Notes: a model not told the origin generated them from the sequence alone. Shown: positions 1 to 8,213, counted from the first letter of the stretch. The stretch: 15,688 nucleotides of DNA from JBMDXB01 sp048594975 (GCA_048594975.1 JBMDXQ010000157.1:1-15688), one strand, 5' to 3'. A program made the numbers and translations.

Positions 1-65
1 CGGGGCGGCTGTTATGATCGGATGTTACGGGCGCCGCGTGCCGTCCGTCGTACACTCCTACCTGC

Positions 66-141
66 GTCCCCATCGTCCAGAGGCCCAGGACGTGGCCCTT
101 TCAAGGCCAAAACACGGGTTCGAATCCCGTTGGGGACGCCA
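66..141 (+). tRNA. tRNA-Glu (anticodon TTC), CCA encoded
   Basis: The sequence folds into a complete cloverleaf. The 7-bp acceptor stem pairs 66-72 with 131-137, the D stem pairs 75-78 with 88-91, the anticodon stem pairs 93-97 with 105-109, and the T stem pairs 114-118 with 126-130. The anticodon loop CTTTCAA (98-104) places TTC at 100-102, which reads glutamate codons. The discriminator is G138 and CCA is encoded at 139-141. TATGAT (13-18) and TACACT (51-56) are possible -10 boxes, but neither has a clear -35. The 3' half is overlapped antisense by a serine recombinase gene, so this tRNA is the probable attachment site of an integrated element. It is intact and should be functional. Confidence 0.97.
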
Positions 142-1616
142 AATTTTCTTCCGCCCGTTCATCGGGCTCCAAGTACCTGAAAAGCGGCGCGGTTACCGCG
201 GTTCGATTGAATCGATTTCCGTCGTACGCGATTCCCTCGGGGAAAAACAGCTGCTGCAATCGCTGGCGGTAGTCGAGTGACGCCTGGACCCAGAGGTCCG
301 CGGCGCGCGGCAGAATCCGTTCTGCGAACGCCAGGATGCCTTCTACGTCGAGTTCCTCGACGGCGTCCGTGTGGTAGTCGATCTTCGACAGCGTCAGTTC
401 CTCGCGAAGCTTGTCGCGTTGGCGTCCGTACGTTTCGAGGTCGATCGATTCCGAGTACAGGAATGCTTCGTCGAGCCGGTCGAGTTTCAGGCGGACCGCC
501 CTGAGCCGTCGTTCCTGTTCGGCGGTTCGCTCTCGGGCCGTGGAGCACTCCTGCTCCCACACGTAGAGCACGCGATCCTTGACGACCCGCATGTAGCCGG
601 GCGTTGGCTGCAGCACTGCCAGTTCGTCCACAAGGGCGCCTTCGAGTGCGGCCTTGCTGACGTTGACCGCACGGCATCGGCGCGGGCAGTGGTAGTACGC
701 GTAGCGACCGTTCCGCCCCTTCGACCAGCTCCCGGTGAGCGGCCGTCCGCAGGCTTCACAGCGCACGAAGCCGCGCAGCGGGAAGTCTGGATGGTTTCGC
801 TGGCGTGCCGCAGCCACCGGCACGCGACCATCGAGGACGGCCTGCGCCCGGTAGAAGATCGCCTCGTCGATCAGGGGCTCGAAGTCGCCCCGCGCGCTCA
901 CGGCGATCTCCGGACTCTCGATGTGGCCGATGTAGATGCGGTTCCGCAGCATGTTGCCGAAGGTCTGCGGTGAGAGCGGACGGTCACGCCGCGTCCGCAA
1001 TCCCGCGTCGGTGGCGCGGCGAATCACTTCCTGTGCGGTGAACTGTCCCGAAGCCAGATCCTCGAACGCCTGCTTCACCAGCGGGCCGCGCACCAGATCA
1101 TGTACGAGGCTGTTTGTTGACCACTTCGGCGCGTTGAGGTAGCCGAGCGGCGCCTGGAAGGTCCAGCGCCCAAGCGACAGGGCGGCCTTCATGCCGGCCA
1201 GCGTGCGTTCTGAGCGCACGTCGTTGTCGAATTGTGCGAACGCGGCCAGCACACCTTCCATCAGCTTGCCGGTGGACGTGTCGTCAATCGGTTCCGTGAC
1301 GGACCGCAACGAAATGCCCAGCGACTTCAGGTGCGCCCGTAGTGCGAAGTTCGTACTTCTCGCGCGCGAACCGCGTGAGGTTGTAGACGACCACGAAGTG
1401 AACCTTGCCCTTGTGCGCGCGGCAGTACTTCAGCAACGCCTGAAGCTGGCTCCGGTCAGTGGTTTTGGCGCTCTCGCCCTCTTCGTGAAAGCGTTCGACG
1501 ACGTCGTAACCCTGCCGGCGGCAGTACTCCTCGCAGGCCCGGAGCTGGGTCGGCAGACTGAGGTTCTCGGTCTGCTCCTTCGTGCTGACGCGCACGTAGA
1601 TCACCGCGCCGATCAT
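101..1616 (-). pseudogene. Large serine recombinase (site-specific integrase), frameshifted
   Basis: The N-terminal part (ATG at 1616-1614) has the resolvase-type catalytic domain: YVRVST with nucleophile Ser11, and LTRFARE near residue 85. At about 1349-1352, after KYE, the frame is lost. The continuation FALRAHLKSLG and SVTEPIDDTSTGKLMEG lies in another frame. Family members read KYDHFALRA here, so a net loss of 2 nt (or gain of 1) restores a protein of about 505 aa. Downstream come the recombinase DNA-binding domain, a Cys4 zinc ribbon (CEACG and CPRRC) and a leucine-rich coiled coil. The stop codon lies inside the tRNA-Glu anticodon, and the last residues SPTGFEPVFWP are antisense tRNA sequence. 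Such enzymes integrate and excise mobile elements. An alternative in-frame start at 1670 lacks a ribosome-binding site. Unless the shift is a sequencing error, this copy is probably dead and its element immobile without help. Confidence 0.88.
130..138 (+). other. Putative attachment core in the tRNA-Glu 3' end
   Basis: TTGGGGACG makes up the 3' strand of the acceptor stem plus the discriminator base. The adjacent recombinase gene is read antisense across it, giving its SPTGFEPVF tail. The same 9-mer lies at the corresponding place in the second recombinase gene (8854-8862). The sequence match is direct; its role as crossover core is inference. Confidence 0.5.
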
Positions 1617-1675
1617 CTCGGTCAGCTTAGACCCGTCTCCGGCCGGCGGCAAGATCCGTCGCTGCGACATGGCCG

Positions 1676-1858
1676 TCAGTGAATGCGACCGTTCTGCAAC
1701 GCGAGACCGATCAGGATGCGCGCCATCGCTTCCGCGTGGCGCGCGACGTCGCGCACCTCGTCGTCCGACAGCGCGGCGGCCTCGTCGCCGAGCAGTTCGC
1801 GGCATCGAGAGATCGTGATCGGTTCCGGCGTGATCTCCGCACGTTCGGGCACATCCAT
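1676..1858 (-). CDS. Small hypothetical protein upstream of recombinase 1
   Basis: This is a 60-aa acidic protein beginning MDVPERAEITPEP. The ATG at 1858 is preferred because GGGGGA sits 6 nt upstream; a longer GTG start at 1876 has no such site. The segment ISRCRELLGDEAAALSDDEVRDVARHAEAMARILI looks like a single compact helical unit with regular acidic residues. The stop is 59 nt before the preferred recombinase start and 5 nt before the alternative one, so the two are probably co-transcribed. Small ORFs of this type often precede serine recombinases in mobile elements (general knowledge). A role as partner or regulator of the recombinase would be inference; no function is known to me. Confidence 0.6.
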   Translation of the reverse strand: MDVPERAEITPEPITISRCRELLGDEAAALSDDEVRDVARHAEAMARILIGLALQNGRIH

Positions 1859-1904
1859 GGCGTCCCCCACTCGCACGCGATTCGTGATTGGTGAGTGGCG
1901 CGCT

Positions 1905-1934
1905 CGGCGCGTCGATGTGGCGGTCGACGCGCCG
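1905..1934. repeat. 11-bp perfect inverted repeat upstream of the 60-aa gene
   Basis: CGGCGCGTCGA (1905-1915) and TCGACGCGCCG (1924-1934) pair perfectly around an 8-nt loop, 46 nt upstream of the small gene's start. No T run follows on either strand, so it is not a classical terminator. It may be an operator or leader hairpin. Confidence 0.5.
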
Positions 1935-2346
1935 TTGTGGTGAGCGCGGATGCGGGCTGTGCCGGCATCGATCCGCGGGAGCTACGCTCCGAGCGGCGAC
2001 GGTGGCGTCGATGACGTGACCGTCTATCATGCGTTCAGTCGAACCATGGCTCGATCATGCCTCTGGTGAACGCTCCCTCGTGACGGCGCGTGGTCCTGGG
2101 AACGCGGCGACGCCACAGGTCATGACTGCGGACTGCGATGTCGTGAAAGGTGCGCTCGAAACCGTGCCCTGCGAGCGTCGGCCGAATGCGCGCTCCGGAT
2201 GCCCTTGTGGCGAACCGGAGGGGTGCCGGGCGGCACTGGAGTGATGAGCACACCATACGCCTGCGTGCGGTCTTCGTCAACCTCGTGTGAGCGACCATCG
2301 CAGTGGTCACCATCGCGCCATTGCCATTCCGTGCCGCGCGCAGGCG

Positions 2347-2407
2347 TCGTCAATGCCCGAAGGCCCGGCCACAGGCCGGGTCGAAGCGAAGCGGAGAGCA
2401 TTGACGA
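2347..2407. repeat. Nested hairpin: 10-bp outer and 7-bp inner stems
   Basis: TCGTCAATGC (2347-2356) pairs perfectly with GCATTGACGA (2398-2407). Inside, CCCGGCC (2364-2370) pairs with GGCCGGG (2374-2380) around ACA. The unpaired 3' side between the stems is purine-rich (2381-2397). The architecture is a folded single-strand structure, but the ends lack integron attC consensus boxes. Confidence 0.6.
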
Positions 2408-2627
2408 TGCCGAGCACGGCACCAGCATCATCCGCGCGATGGTGGCGCGGCTCGATCTGAGCGCAAGACCGGCCCGCGTTCTGCTGAAGAACCAGGTCGG
2501 TCCGCGAACCGATCGCAGTGCAAGGCGCAGACTCACTTGTGCGCTCGGATCTGGGCAAGAGAGGCGACACGCGGGCGGCGCGGTTCTCCTGCACGAACTG
2601 GACATCCGAACAGCGACACGCGACACG

Positions 2628-2713
2628 ACCAACGATGGCGTGAACGACCCCGTCCCAGCACCCTGGGGCCACGTGCAGGGCACGACACCGGGGTCGTTCA
2701 CGCCATCGTTGGT
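2628..2713. repeat. Perfect 25-bp inverted repeat with 36-nt spacer
   Basis: The arm at 2628-2652 (starting ACCAACGATGGCG) is the exact reverse complement of 2689-2713 (ending CGCCATCGTTGGT). The 36-nt spacer contains CCCTGGGGCCACGTGCAGGG. There is no poly-T, so simple termination is unlikely. Downstream of possible replication or transfer genes, a replication-origin or transfer-origin hairpin is conceivable. A remnant of a small inverted-repeat element is also possible. Confidence 0.7.
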
Positions 2714-2796
2714 GCTGTGACATCGGCACCGACGTCCTCGGGCGAGTCGGCACAGAGCGCCGCCTCGCTACCTGACGGGCGGCAACGTACGCCGTA

Positions 2797-3954
2797 TCAA
2801 GCAGGTGCCTGCGGTTCGTGTTCATCGCCAACCAGAGGTGAGAGAGAGCCTGGAGACGACGCCGAAACCGGGGGGCCAACCTGACGCGATCTTCGCTTGG
2901 CCCCCCGTTTGGCCCAAACGTCACGGTCCATCGTGCCGGTGAGCTGGAGGTATTGGCGGTTCAACAGTTCGACTTCGATCGCCGAACAGCCGTGCGAGTG
3001 ATCGTCGCGCAGGGTGGTCAAGTGGGCCTGCCAGAGCACGCCGTCGCCGTGTCGGCGCCACGCTCGATAGAGCGCTTGGATCTTCAACATCCCCTGCTTC
3101 CGGAACTCTTCTCGGATGTAGCGATCGTCCGGATCGCTGAGGTGGTCGCCCCGCGCCTGACGTTCTGGAAAGTAGGTCTCCAGCATCTTGGTGACGCTAG
3201 GACTCATCGGTGTCCAGAGCTCCTCGCGGAGGGCGGCCTTGTAGAGCGCGACGGCCTTCCTAAAGCGGCGTGGGACGATCAGCCGCACGGTCCACGTCCG
3301 CACAAAGCGCAACAGGGAGACGTGTCGGATCAGGAACTGGCGGAAGTCCACCGGCAGGCGCCGGTTCACGAGGTACACGAAGACCAGACGGTCGCGGTCG
3401 TTCTTCTCGGCGCCGATGGGCAGCTTGTCAGGGAAGCAGCGGATCGTCCGCTGCCGGCCCGTCCCGAAGGCGATGTGCGGGTAGTCCTCGGGGCGGAGGC
3501 GGTTGTCGCGCCTCAGACAGAAGAACTTCCACTTGTCATCGGCGGGGCCCAACCACCAGCAGCGCCGGTCGCCCAGGATCGCATCGAGGATCATCACATG
3601 CTCGACCATGCGCCCGATGGTTCGAAGTCGTCGATTCCGGTTGTCGGCCTGGCCGATCGCTTCGTAGAGCGGCTTGTGGTGGACGTGGTACAGCCGCCCT
3701 CGCCGAACGGGTCCCGGCTCGATGGCACGGACGAATCCGCGGGCTACGAGGCGCGCCATGAACTCGCGGCTGTTCTGGCCGCGCACCGTGCCCGTGAACG
3801 CGCAGTACTGCCGCTCCTGGAAGCAGCCGGAGTGGACCATCACGGTCACGAGGAACTCGCGGTGTCGCTCGGTCAATCCGAAGCCGGCCAGCGCGTTCAC
3901 CCGCGTCCGGCTGACGCTGTCGTCGGTGTCGTGACGAGGGTATTCGTGCGTCAC
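2797..3954 (-). CDS. Winged-helix protein, possible replication-relaxation-like mobile element protein
   Basis: The protein is 385 aa with a GTG start (3954) that overlaps the stop of the upstream gene as GTGA and is preceded by GGAGGA, so translation is coupled. Residues of about 28-85 (LTERHREFLVTVMVHSGCF, then REFMARLVARGFVRAI) look like a winged helix-turn-helix. The middle part has FPDKLPIGAEKNDRDRLVFVYLV followed by a basic helical segment with conserved-looking aromatics. A PD...(D/E) pattern after an N-terminal winged helix resembles the Replic_Relax type of plasmid or ICE protein, but this is a resemblance by eye. The last 45 residues (Ser/Pro-rich) look non-conserved, and a strong hairpin (2870-2906) lies there. 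The context, within an element beside a recombinase, suggests replication or mobilisation of the element. Confidence 0.75.
   Translation of the reverse strand: MTHEYPRHDTDDSVSRTRVNALAGFGLTERHREFLVTVMVHSGCFQERQYCAFTGTVRGQNSREFMARLVARGFVRAIEPGPVRRGRLYHVHHKPLYEAIGQADNRNRRLRTIGRMVEHVMILDAILGDRRCWWLGPADDKWKFFCLRRDNRLRPEDYPHIAFGTGRQRTIRCFPDKLPIGAEKNDRDRLVFVYLVNRRLPVDFRQFLIRHVSLLRFVRTWTVRLIVPRRFRKAVALYKAALREELWTPMSPSVTKMLETYFPERQARGDHLSDPDDRYIREEFRKQGMLKIQALYRAWRRHGDGVLWQAHLTTLRDDHSHGCSAIEVELLNRQYLQLTGTMDRDVWAKRGAKRRSRQVGPPVSASSPGSLSPLVGDEHEPQAPA
2870..2919. repeat. 10-bp GC hairpin plus adjacent palindrome near a gene 3' end
   Basis: GGGGGGCCAA (2870-2879) pairs with TTGGCCCCCC (2897-2906), followed at once by the palindrome GTTTGGCCCAAAC (2907-2919). 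Both lie inside the last 45 codons of the 385-aa frame. They could mark the ancestral end of that gene, or act as a transcription or recombination signal. No U run is seen. Confidence 0.45.
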
Positions 3955-4823
3955 AGGAATTCCTCCATCAGACGCGGATGCGGCCCTGAACGCCCACCGC
4001 TACCGTGCGAACCGACAACGTAGATGCGGAAGCCCGTCTGCGCGTGGCTCGCGGCATGGGCGCCGCGGTAATGCTCCGTAAACAGCTCGACGTCCTGGTG
4101 GTGCTCGCGCCCATTCACCTCGTACTCGATACGGTAGTCGGGGAAGTGGACCTGGCCGTCGAAGTACGGCAGATCGTGTTCGCGAGCCCACTCGCGAATC
4201 TCGTGCTCGTCCCGATCCGGGCGGCCGTCGCTGTCAGGCCGACCTCGGTTGTGGGCCTGCAGGAACTCCTGGTATTCGCGCTTCAGGTCGTGGTCGAGAA
4301 CCACGCGCCGAACCTCGTCGAGTCCGCGGTGCTCGTCGCGGAGCCGCGTTTCTTCCTGGCGGTACGTCGCGTAGAGGTTCGAGTCGTGGTCGAGTTCGCG
4401 CTCGCGGCTGACGCCCGCGAAGAAGTCTTGTGTGGGCTCGTTCCCGCGGTCCATTGAATGGGACTCGAGCAGGTCACGGCGCTCGCGCGTGAGCGTCAGG
4501 CCGCGCTCGTCGTCGCCGAGATCGACCGTCTCGACGAGGCCCTCGTCGTGCAGGTGTTCGCGCGTGCTGTGGTCGATGTCGAGATCGTGTTCGGGTACGA
4601 CCCGGAAGGCGCCCACAGCGGCCAGCGTGCGGGAGTCCTCGCCGTCCAGCTCGTAGACGTGATCGCGGACGACGACCAGCTCGCGCTCCTCACCGCGCGG
4701 CAGATCGAGGTCGCGCATCAGTCCCTCGCGCGGGTCGTCGTCTCGGTCCCGCTCGTCGTACACGCGCTCGCGGCCGTCTTCGCGCCCGTCACGGTCGCGC
4801 GCGTCATCTCGCGGATCGAACAT
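3951..4823 (-). CDS. Charged winged-helix protein with possible PD-(D/E)xK-like core, mobile element associated
   Basis: The protein is 290 aa; ATG at 4823 is preceded by GGGAGAA at suitable spacing. Residues 1-55 are low complexity, extremely rich in Arg, Asp and Glu. About 65-120 (LAAVGAFRVVPEHDL, LHDEGLVETVDL, LTLTRERRDLLESH) resemble a winged helix. About 180-270 carry VLDHDLKREYQEFLQAHNRG, HFPDYRIEYE, DVELFTEHYRGAHA and GFRIYVV. I recall this family as recurrent, uncharacterised proteins in integrated elements of Acidobacteriota and Proteobacteria. The PD...E...E spacing could be a nuclease-like fold (inference; no clear K follows the E). It is first in a two-gene operon, overlapping the next gene by 4 nt. 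Confidence 0.8.
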   Translation of the reverse strand: MFDPRDDARDRDGREDGRERVYDERDRDDDPREGLMRDLDLPRGEERELVVVRDHVYELDGEDSRTLAAVGAFRVVPEHDLDIDHSTREHLHDEGLVETVDLGDDERGLTLTRERRDLLESHSMDRGNEPTQDFFAGVSRERELDHDSNLYATYRQEETRLRDEHRGLDEVRRVVLDHDLKREYQEFLQAHNRGRPDSDGRPDRDEHEIREWAREHDLPYFDGQVHFPDYRIEYEVNGREHHQDVELFTEHYRGAHAASHAQTGFRIYVVGSHGSGGRSGPHPRLMEEFL

Positions 4824-4905
4824 GGCTGTTCTCCCGATATGGCGTTGCGTTGGGTTGTTCGTGAAGGCGCCCGGGCGGTTGCCGCTCGGGGCGATCAGGA
4901 AGGCG

Positions 4906-4941
4906 CTGAACGTCCGGGGCGTTGCGCCGCGCGACGTTCAG
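4906..4941. promoter_or_regulatory. 9-bp inverted repeat upstream of the winged-helix operon
   Basis: CTGAACGTC (4906-4914) and GACGTTCAG (4933-4941) are perfect inverted copies with an 18-nt spacer, 82 nt upstream of the 290-aa gene's start. A second hairpin, CCCGGGCGG/CCGCTCGGG (4870-4890), lies between. An operator for the downstream operon is plausible but unproven. The rest of the 288-bp gap (4824-5111) shows nothing else. Confidence 0.35.
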
Positions 4942-5111
4942 GGCGTGGGCTGTGAGAACCCGGGCTCGGGGCCCCTGGGACGTACGAGCGACGGGTTCGG
5001 CCACTCGTGCGCATCAGCGCAGGGCCAGCAGCGGGCCAAACCGCTTACCGCCTTATACCGCTCCTTCGAAACGAGCGCAAGTTCCCGAAGAGCGGTCGCG
5101 ATTGCGGCGGA

Positions 5112-7739
5112 TCACTCAGCCCGCAACGCGAACACCGGATCGACGCGACTGGCGCGGCGCGCCGGCAGCCACGATGCCAAGAGAGCGACGATGCACAGCA
5201 GCGCGGCGGCGGCGATGAATGTCGGTGCATCGTACACGCTCATCTCGTACATCCACGCACGAAGGACGCGTACGGCGGCCGTCGAGATGACGCCGCCGAG
5301 CACGAGCCCCGCAAGCGTCAAGCGAAGTCCCTGCCCGAGAATCATCCGCCTCACACGGCCCGCGTTGGCTCCGAGGGCGATGTGGATGCCGATCTCCCGC
5401 GTACGCTCCGCGACCAGATATGCCAGGACGCTGCACAGCCCGATCACCGCGAGCCCGCCCGCGAGGGCCGCGAAAGCGACGAGCAGCACCAGCGTGAAGC
5501 GGCGCGGCGCGACGACTTCCGCCAGTTCGCGTTCGACCGTCGTGAAGTCCGGCTCGGGTTGCGCCGCGTCCAGCGCACGCACGGCCGCGCGGATCGCCGT
5601 CTGAATCAGTTCCGGCTGATCCGTCGTCCGCAGGATGAGCTGAAGAAACGTATGGCTCTGCCTCTGGGCCAGCGGCGTGAACACCACCGCCAGATTCCGC
5701 TTATCTTCCGTGGCGGTCGCCGTGACGTCCTTGACGACCCCGACGACCGTCGTCGGAGTCTGGTTGCGGCCCCCACCAAGGACGGTCTGCCCGAGGGCTG
5801 GGGCGCCTTTCAGGTTGATGCGAACATAGGATTCGGAGACGACCGCCACCCTCGGAGCCCCGAGGCGGTCATCTGGACCCAAGAAACGCCCGTCGATCAA
5901 TTCGGCGCCGATGGTTTGAAAGTAGTCGGGTCCGACGCCGACGAGGCTGAAACGCGAAACCTCGCGTGGGGCGGCTCCGGCCTTGCGCATTGTATTAACC
6001 ACTTCAAGGCGGCCGCCGCCGCCTCCACCGCGCGCTGGTGCGGCATCGGCGTACGAGATCGACAGCACGCCGGGGTCACGTCGCACGCGCTCGAACACGG
6101 CCTCGACAAACGCAAGTGCGGACGCGTTCGTATAGCGCGGCGTTCGCAGATCGAAACTTGCGACGATGAGACGCTCGGGGCGGAAGCCAGTGTCAATGCG
6201 GGTGACACGCCAGAACGTCTTCGCGACGAGACCCGCGCCGGTCAGGAACACGAGAGCAATCGCCAGTTCGCCAACGACGAGGGCGCGTCGGGCAGACGAT
6301 TGGCGTTTGCCGCCGGCGGCGCGGGGCGTCCCCTGTGACAGGGTCTGATTGAGGTTCGCGCGCGACGCCGTCAGCGCCGGCACGAGCCCAAAGAGGAACG
6401 AGGTGACCACTGCGACGATCGACAGGAAGACGATCAAGGTCCTGTCGACGCCGATGCCCTCGACGCTTTGCACCATTCCGGGGCTCAGCCGGATGAACCA
6501 GCCAAGTGACGCGGTCACCAGCAGGAGACCCAGCAACGCGCCGCCAACGGCAAGGGCGAGATTTTCGATCAGTACGAAGCGCACGATGCGCCAGCGGCTC
6601 GCGCCCAGCGCCAGACGGACCGCAAACTCGCGCGCGCGGCGCCCGGCACGGGCGAGCGACAGGTTGGCGATGTTCGCGCACGCGGTCAGCAGCAACACAC
6701 CCACAGCGGCGAATAGAAGCAGGAGGGGCCGGCGGCTCTCGCCGTACCGCTGCTCATGCAGACTCATCACGATCGGTGTTGTCCGAACACCAGCGACCCG
6801 TTCCTGGCTGAGGCGCGCCATGACGATCGCGAGTTCAGCGCGTACGGCAGCCATGGCGACATTGTCACGCAGCCGCGCCACGACGGAATAACCGAACACC
6901 TCACCGCTCATCTGGGGAGTCGCGGGTCTCACTGGCGCCACTCGAAAAGGAATCCAGAACTGCTCGGACCGGCCATTGGTGAACGACCTGGGCAGAATGC
7001 CGACGACCTGACGCCGCGTGCCATCGAGCGACGCGGTTCTGCCGACGATGGCGGAGTCGGCGCCAAATCTCTCGCGCCAGAGTTGTTCGCTGAGCACGAC
7101 CACTTGCGCCGCACCGGGCATGGCCTCGGTGGCGTCGAACAGGCGTCCGGCAAGCGGCCGGACGTCGAAGATCGAGAAGTACGAATGCGTGACCCGCAGG
7201 CCGGAGACTCGTATCGGTCCGTCGGGCAAGCCGAGCACGGCCGGGATCTCGTCGAAGGCCGCCGCCATGTCGGTGGTCGTTGTCGTTGACGTCCATTCCG
7301 CATATGTGAAGTCATTCAGCCCTTCGGCCCCCCCTTCGTCTCCTGCTTGCGACACCGAGATTAGACGGTCCGCGTCCGGATAGGAAAGCGGCCTGAGCAC
7401 GATGGCGTTAACAAGTGCGAACACTACGGCATTCGCGCCAATGCCGAGCGCGACGGTCAGGATGACGGCGATCGCATAACCTGGCGTGTGCACGAGTCCG
7501 CGCAAGGCGAGGCGGACGTCGCTGGCGAGAGTGTCGAGGGAGACCGCGAATCGCCAGACGTCGCGCGCCGTTTCCGTCACCATCGCGACGTTCCCGAACG
7601 CCCGGCGCGCGGCAAGCTCCGCGTCCCCGCGCGACATGCCGCTCGCAACGAGCTCATCCGTTTTCTCCTCAATGTGAGAGCGGATTTCGTCCGACACGTC
7701 GTCGAGGCGCGATCGACGGAACCGTGCGAACCATTTCAT
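5112..7739 (-). CDS. ADOP-type ABC transporter permease (MacB/FtsX family, duplicated)
   Basis: The protein is 875 aa from the ATG at 7739. That start is chosen because it overlaps the PadR stop as ATGA; longer upstream starts would overlap the PadR gene. The N-terminal helical prefix (residues 12-62, DVSDEIRSHIEEKTDEL and AARRAFGN) is characteristic of acidobacterial duplicated orphan permeases. Then come a first membrane segment (87-114, YAIAVILTVALGIGANAVVF), a MacB-like periplasmic domain (LSEQLWRERFGAD, VVGILPRSF), an FtsX membrane block, a second periplasmic domain and a second FtsX block ending VDPVFALRAE. It sits in the inner membrane. The family lacks its own ATPase, and none is encoded nearby. 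The substrate is unknown; the family is loosely linked to macrolide or peptide export. No frameshift is visible. Confidence 0.93.
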   Translation of the reverse strand: MKWFARFRRSRLDDVSDEIRSHIEEKTDELVASGMSRGDAELAARRAFGNVAMVTETARDVWRFAVSLDTLASDVRLALRGLVHTPGYAIAVILTVALGIGANAVVFALVNAIVLRPLSYPDADRLISVSQAGDEGGAEGLNDFTYAEWTSTTTTTDMAAAFDEIPAVLGLPDGPIRVSGLRVTHSYFSIFDVRPLAGRLFDATEAMPGAAQVVVLSEQLWRERFGADSAIVGRTASLDGTRRQVVGILPRSFTNGRSEQFWIPFRVAPVRPATPQMSGEVFGYSVVARLRDNVAMAAVRAELAIVMARLSQERVAGVRTTPIVMSLHEQRYGESRRPLLLLFAAVGVLLLTACANIANLSLARAGRRAREFAVRLALGASRWRIVRFVLIENLALAVGGALLGLLLVTASLGWFIRLSPGMVQSVEGIGVDRTLIVFLSIVAVVTSFLFGLVPALTASRANLNQTLSQGTPRAAGGKRQSSARRALVVGELAIALVFLTGAGLVAKTFWRVTRIDTGFRPERLIVASFDLRTPRYTNASALAFVEAVFERVRRDPGVLSISYADAAPARGGGGGGRLEVVNTMRKAGAAPREVSRFSLVGVGPDYFQTIGAELIDGRFLGPDDRLGAPRVAVVSESYVRINLKGAPALGQTVLGGGRNQTPTTVVGVVKDVTATATEDKRNLAVVFTPLAQRQSHTFLQLILRTTDQPELIQTAIRAAVRALDAAQPEPDFTTVERELAEVVAPRRFTLVLLVAFAALAGGLAVIGLCSVLAYLVAERTREIGIHIALGANAGRVRRMILGQGLRLTLAGLVLGGVISTAAVRVLRAWMYEMSVYDAPTFIAAAALLCIVALLASWLPARRASRVDPVFALRAE

Positions 7740-8080
7740 TTCGCACCTTCCAGACCGAGGACGAGAGAAATGCCGGCGAGCATGTGTTCGAAGCTCGAAA
7801 CCTGAGCGGCAAGGTGCTTCCGGCCGGCTGGCGTGATGCGATAGAGACGCACGCGCCGGTTCGTTGCCGAGACGCCCCACTCGGCCTGGAGCAGTTTCCC
7901 CTTCAGGAGCCGCTGCAGCGCTGGATAGAGGGACCCTTCCTCGACCTGCAGCATGTCGTTGGAGACCTGGCGAATGCGCTGCACCAGCGCGTAGCCGTGG
8001 AGCGGCTCGTGCTGGAGGAGGCGCAGGACCATCATCTCGAGGGCACCCGGAAACAGATCACGCGATTTTGGCTGGGCCAT
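7736..8080 (-). CDS. PadR family transcriptional regulator
   Basis: The protein is 114 aa. Residues 8-85 form the PadR winged helix: LFPGALEMMVLRLLQ, PLHGYALVQRI, VEEGSLYPALQRLLKGKLL and RRVRLYRITPAGRKHL. The short C-terminal helix would serve dimerisation. The stop overlaps the permease start by 4 nt (ATGA), so the two are one translationally coupled operon. PadR-permease pairs are a hallmark of ADOP loci. It probably represses its own operon by binding the perfect palindrome 45 bp upstream of its start. The ligand is unknown. Confidence 0.93.
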   Translation of the reverse strand: MAQPKSRDLFPGALEMMVLRLLQHEPLHGYALVQRIRQVSNDMLQVEEGSLYPALQRLLKGKLLQAEWGVSATNRRVRLYRITPAGRKHLAAQVSSFEHMLAGISLVLGLEGAK

Positions 8081-8124
8081 GGGTCAGGTCAACGTCATGA
8101 ACGAGCGAGCGATACCCTAGTTTA

Positions 8125-8138
8125 CTCTAGGCCTAGAG
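8125..8138. promoter_or_regulatory. Palindromic operator candidate for PadR
   Basis: CTCTAGGCCTAGAG is a perfect 14-bp palindrome in the 133-bp divergent gap between padR and the ParD gene. An extra CCCTAG half-site lies at 8115-8120. A TAGGGT box (minus, 8114-8119) could be the padR -10. Binding by the adjacent PadR protein is inferred from position. Confidence 0.55.
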
Positions 8139-8213
8139 CGCGATAGCCTACACCGGGACGCGAGTCAATCCGGCCTGGGCCGTCCGGCAGTAGACTGGTT
8201 AGAGGACAAGAAC

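Larger units (their letters stand above)
1859..2796. other. 938-bp gap without a convincing gene
   Basis: Several overlapping open frames exist on both strands, but none has a recognisable domain or convincing start. The stretch carries an 11-bp inverted repeat (1905-1934), a nested hairpin (2347-2407) and a perfect 25-bp inverted repeat (2628-2713). It lies downstream of the winged-helix operon and upstream of the small gene and recombinase 1. It could be a control, replication or transfer region, or decayed coding DNA. A plus-strand frame at 2199-2720 has a somewhat protein-like middle (about 2400-2620), which I do not recognise. Confidence 0.5.

Noticed and set aside
101..180. SPTGFEPVF protein tail as a conserved domain
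   Set aside because: It is the antisense translation of the tRNA 3' half, a well-known artefact of recombinases integrated at tRNAs, not a domain.
2347..2407. Integron attC site
   Set aside because: The fold is reminiscent, but GTTRRRY/RYYYAAC-like boxes are absent, as are an integrase and cassettes.
2199..2720. 173-codon plus-strand frame in the gap
   Set aside because: It has no recognisable domain and no ribosome site, and it spans both large inverted repeats; high GC makes such frames common.
4991..4999. tRNA T-arm fragment (ACGGGTTCG) as a second attachment remnant
   Set aside because: Only 9 bp match, the T-stem partner is missing, and the sequence around it is unrelated to the tRNA.
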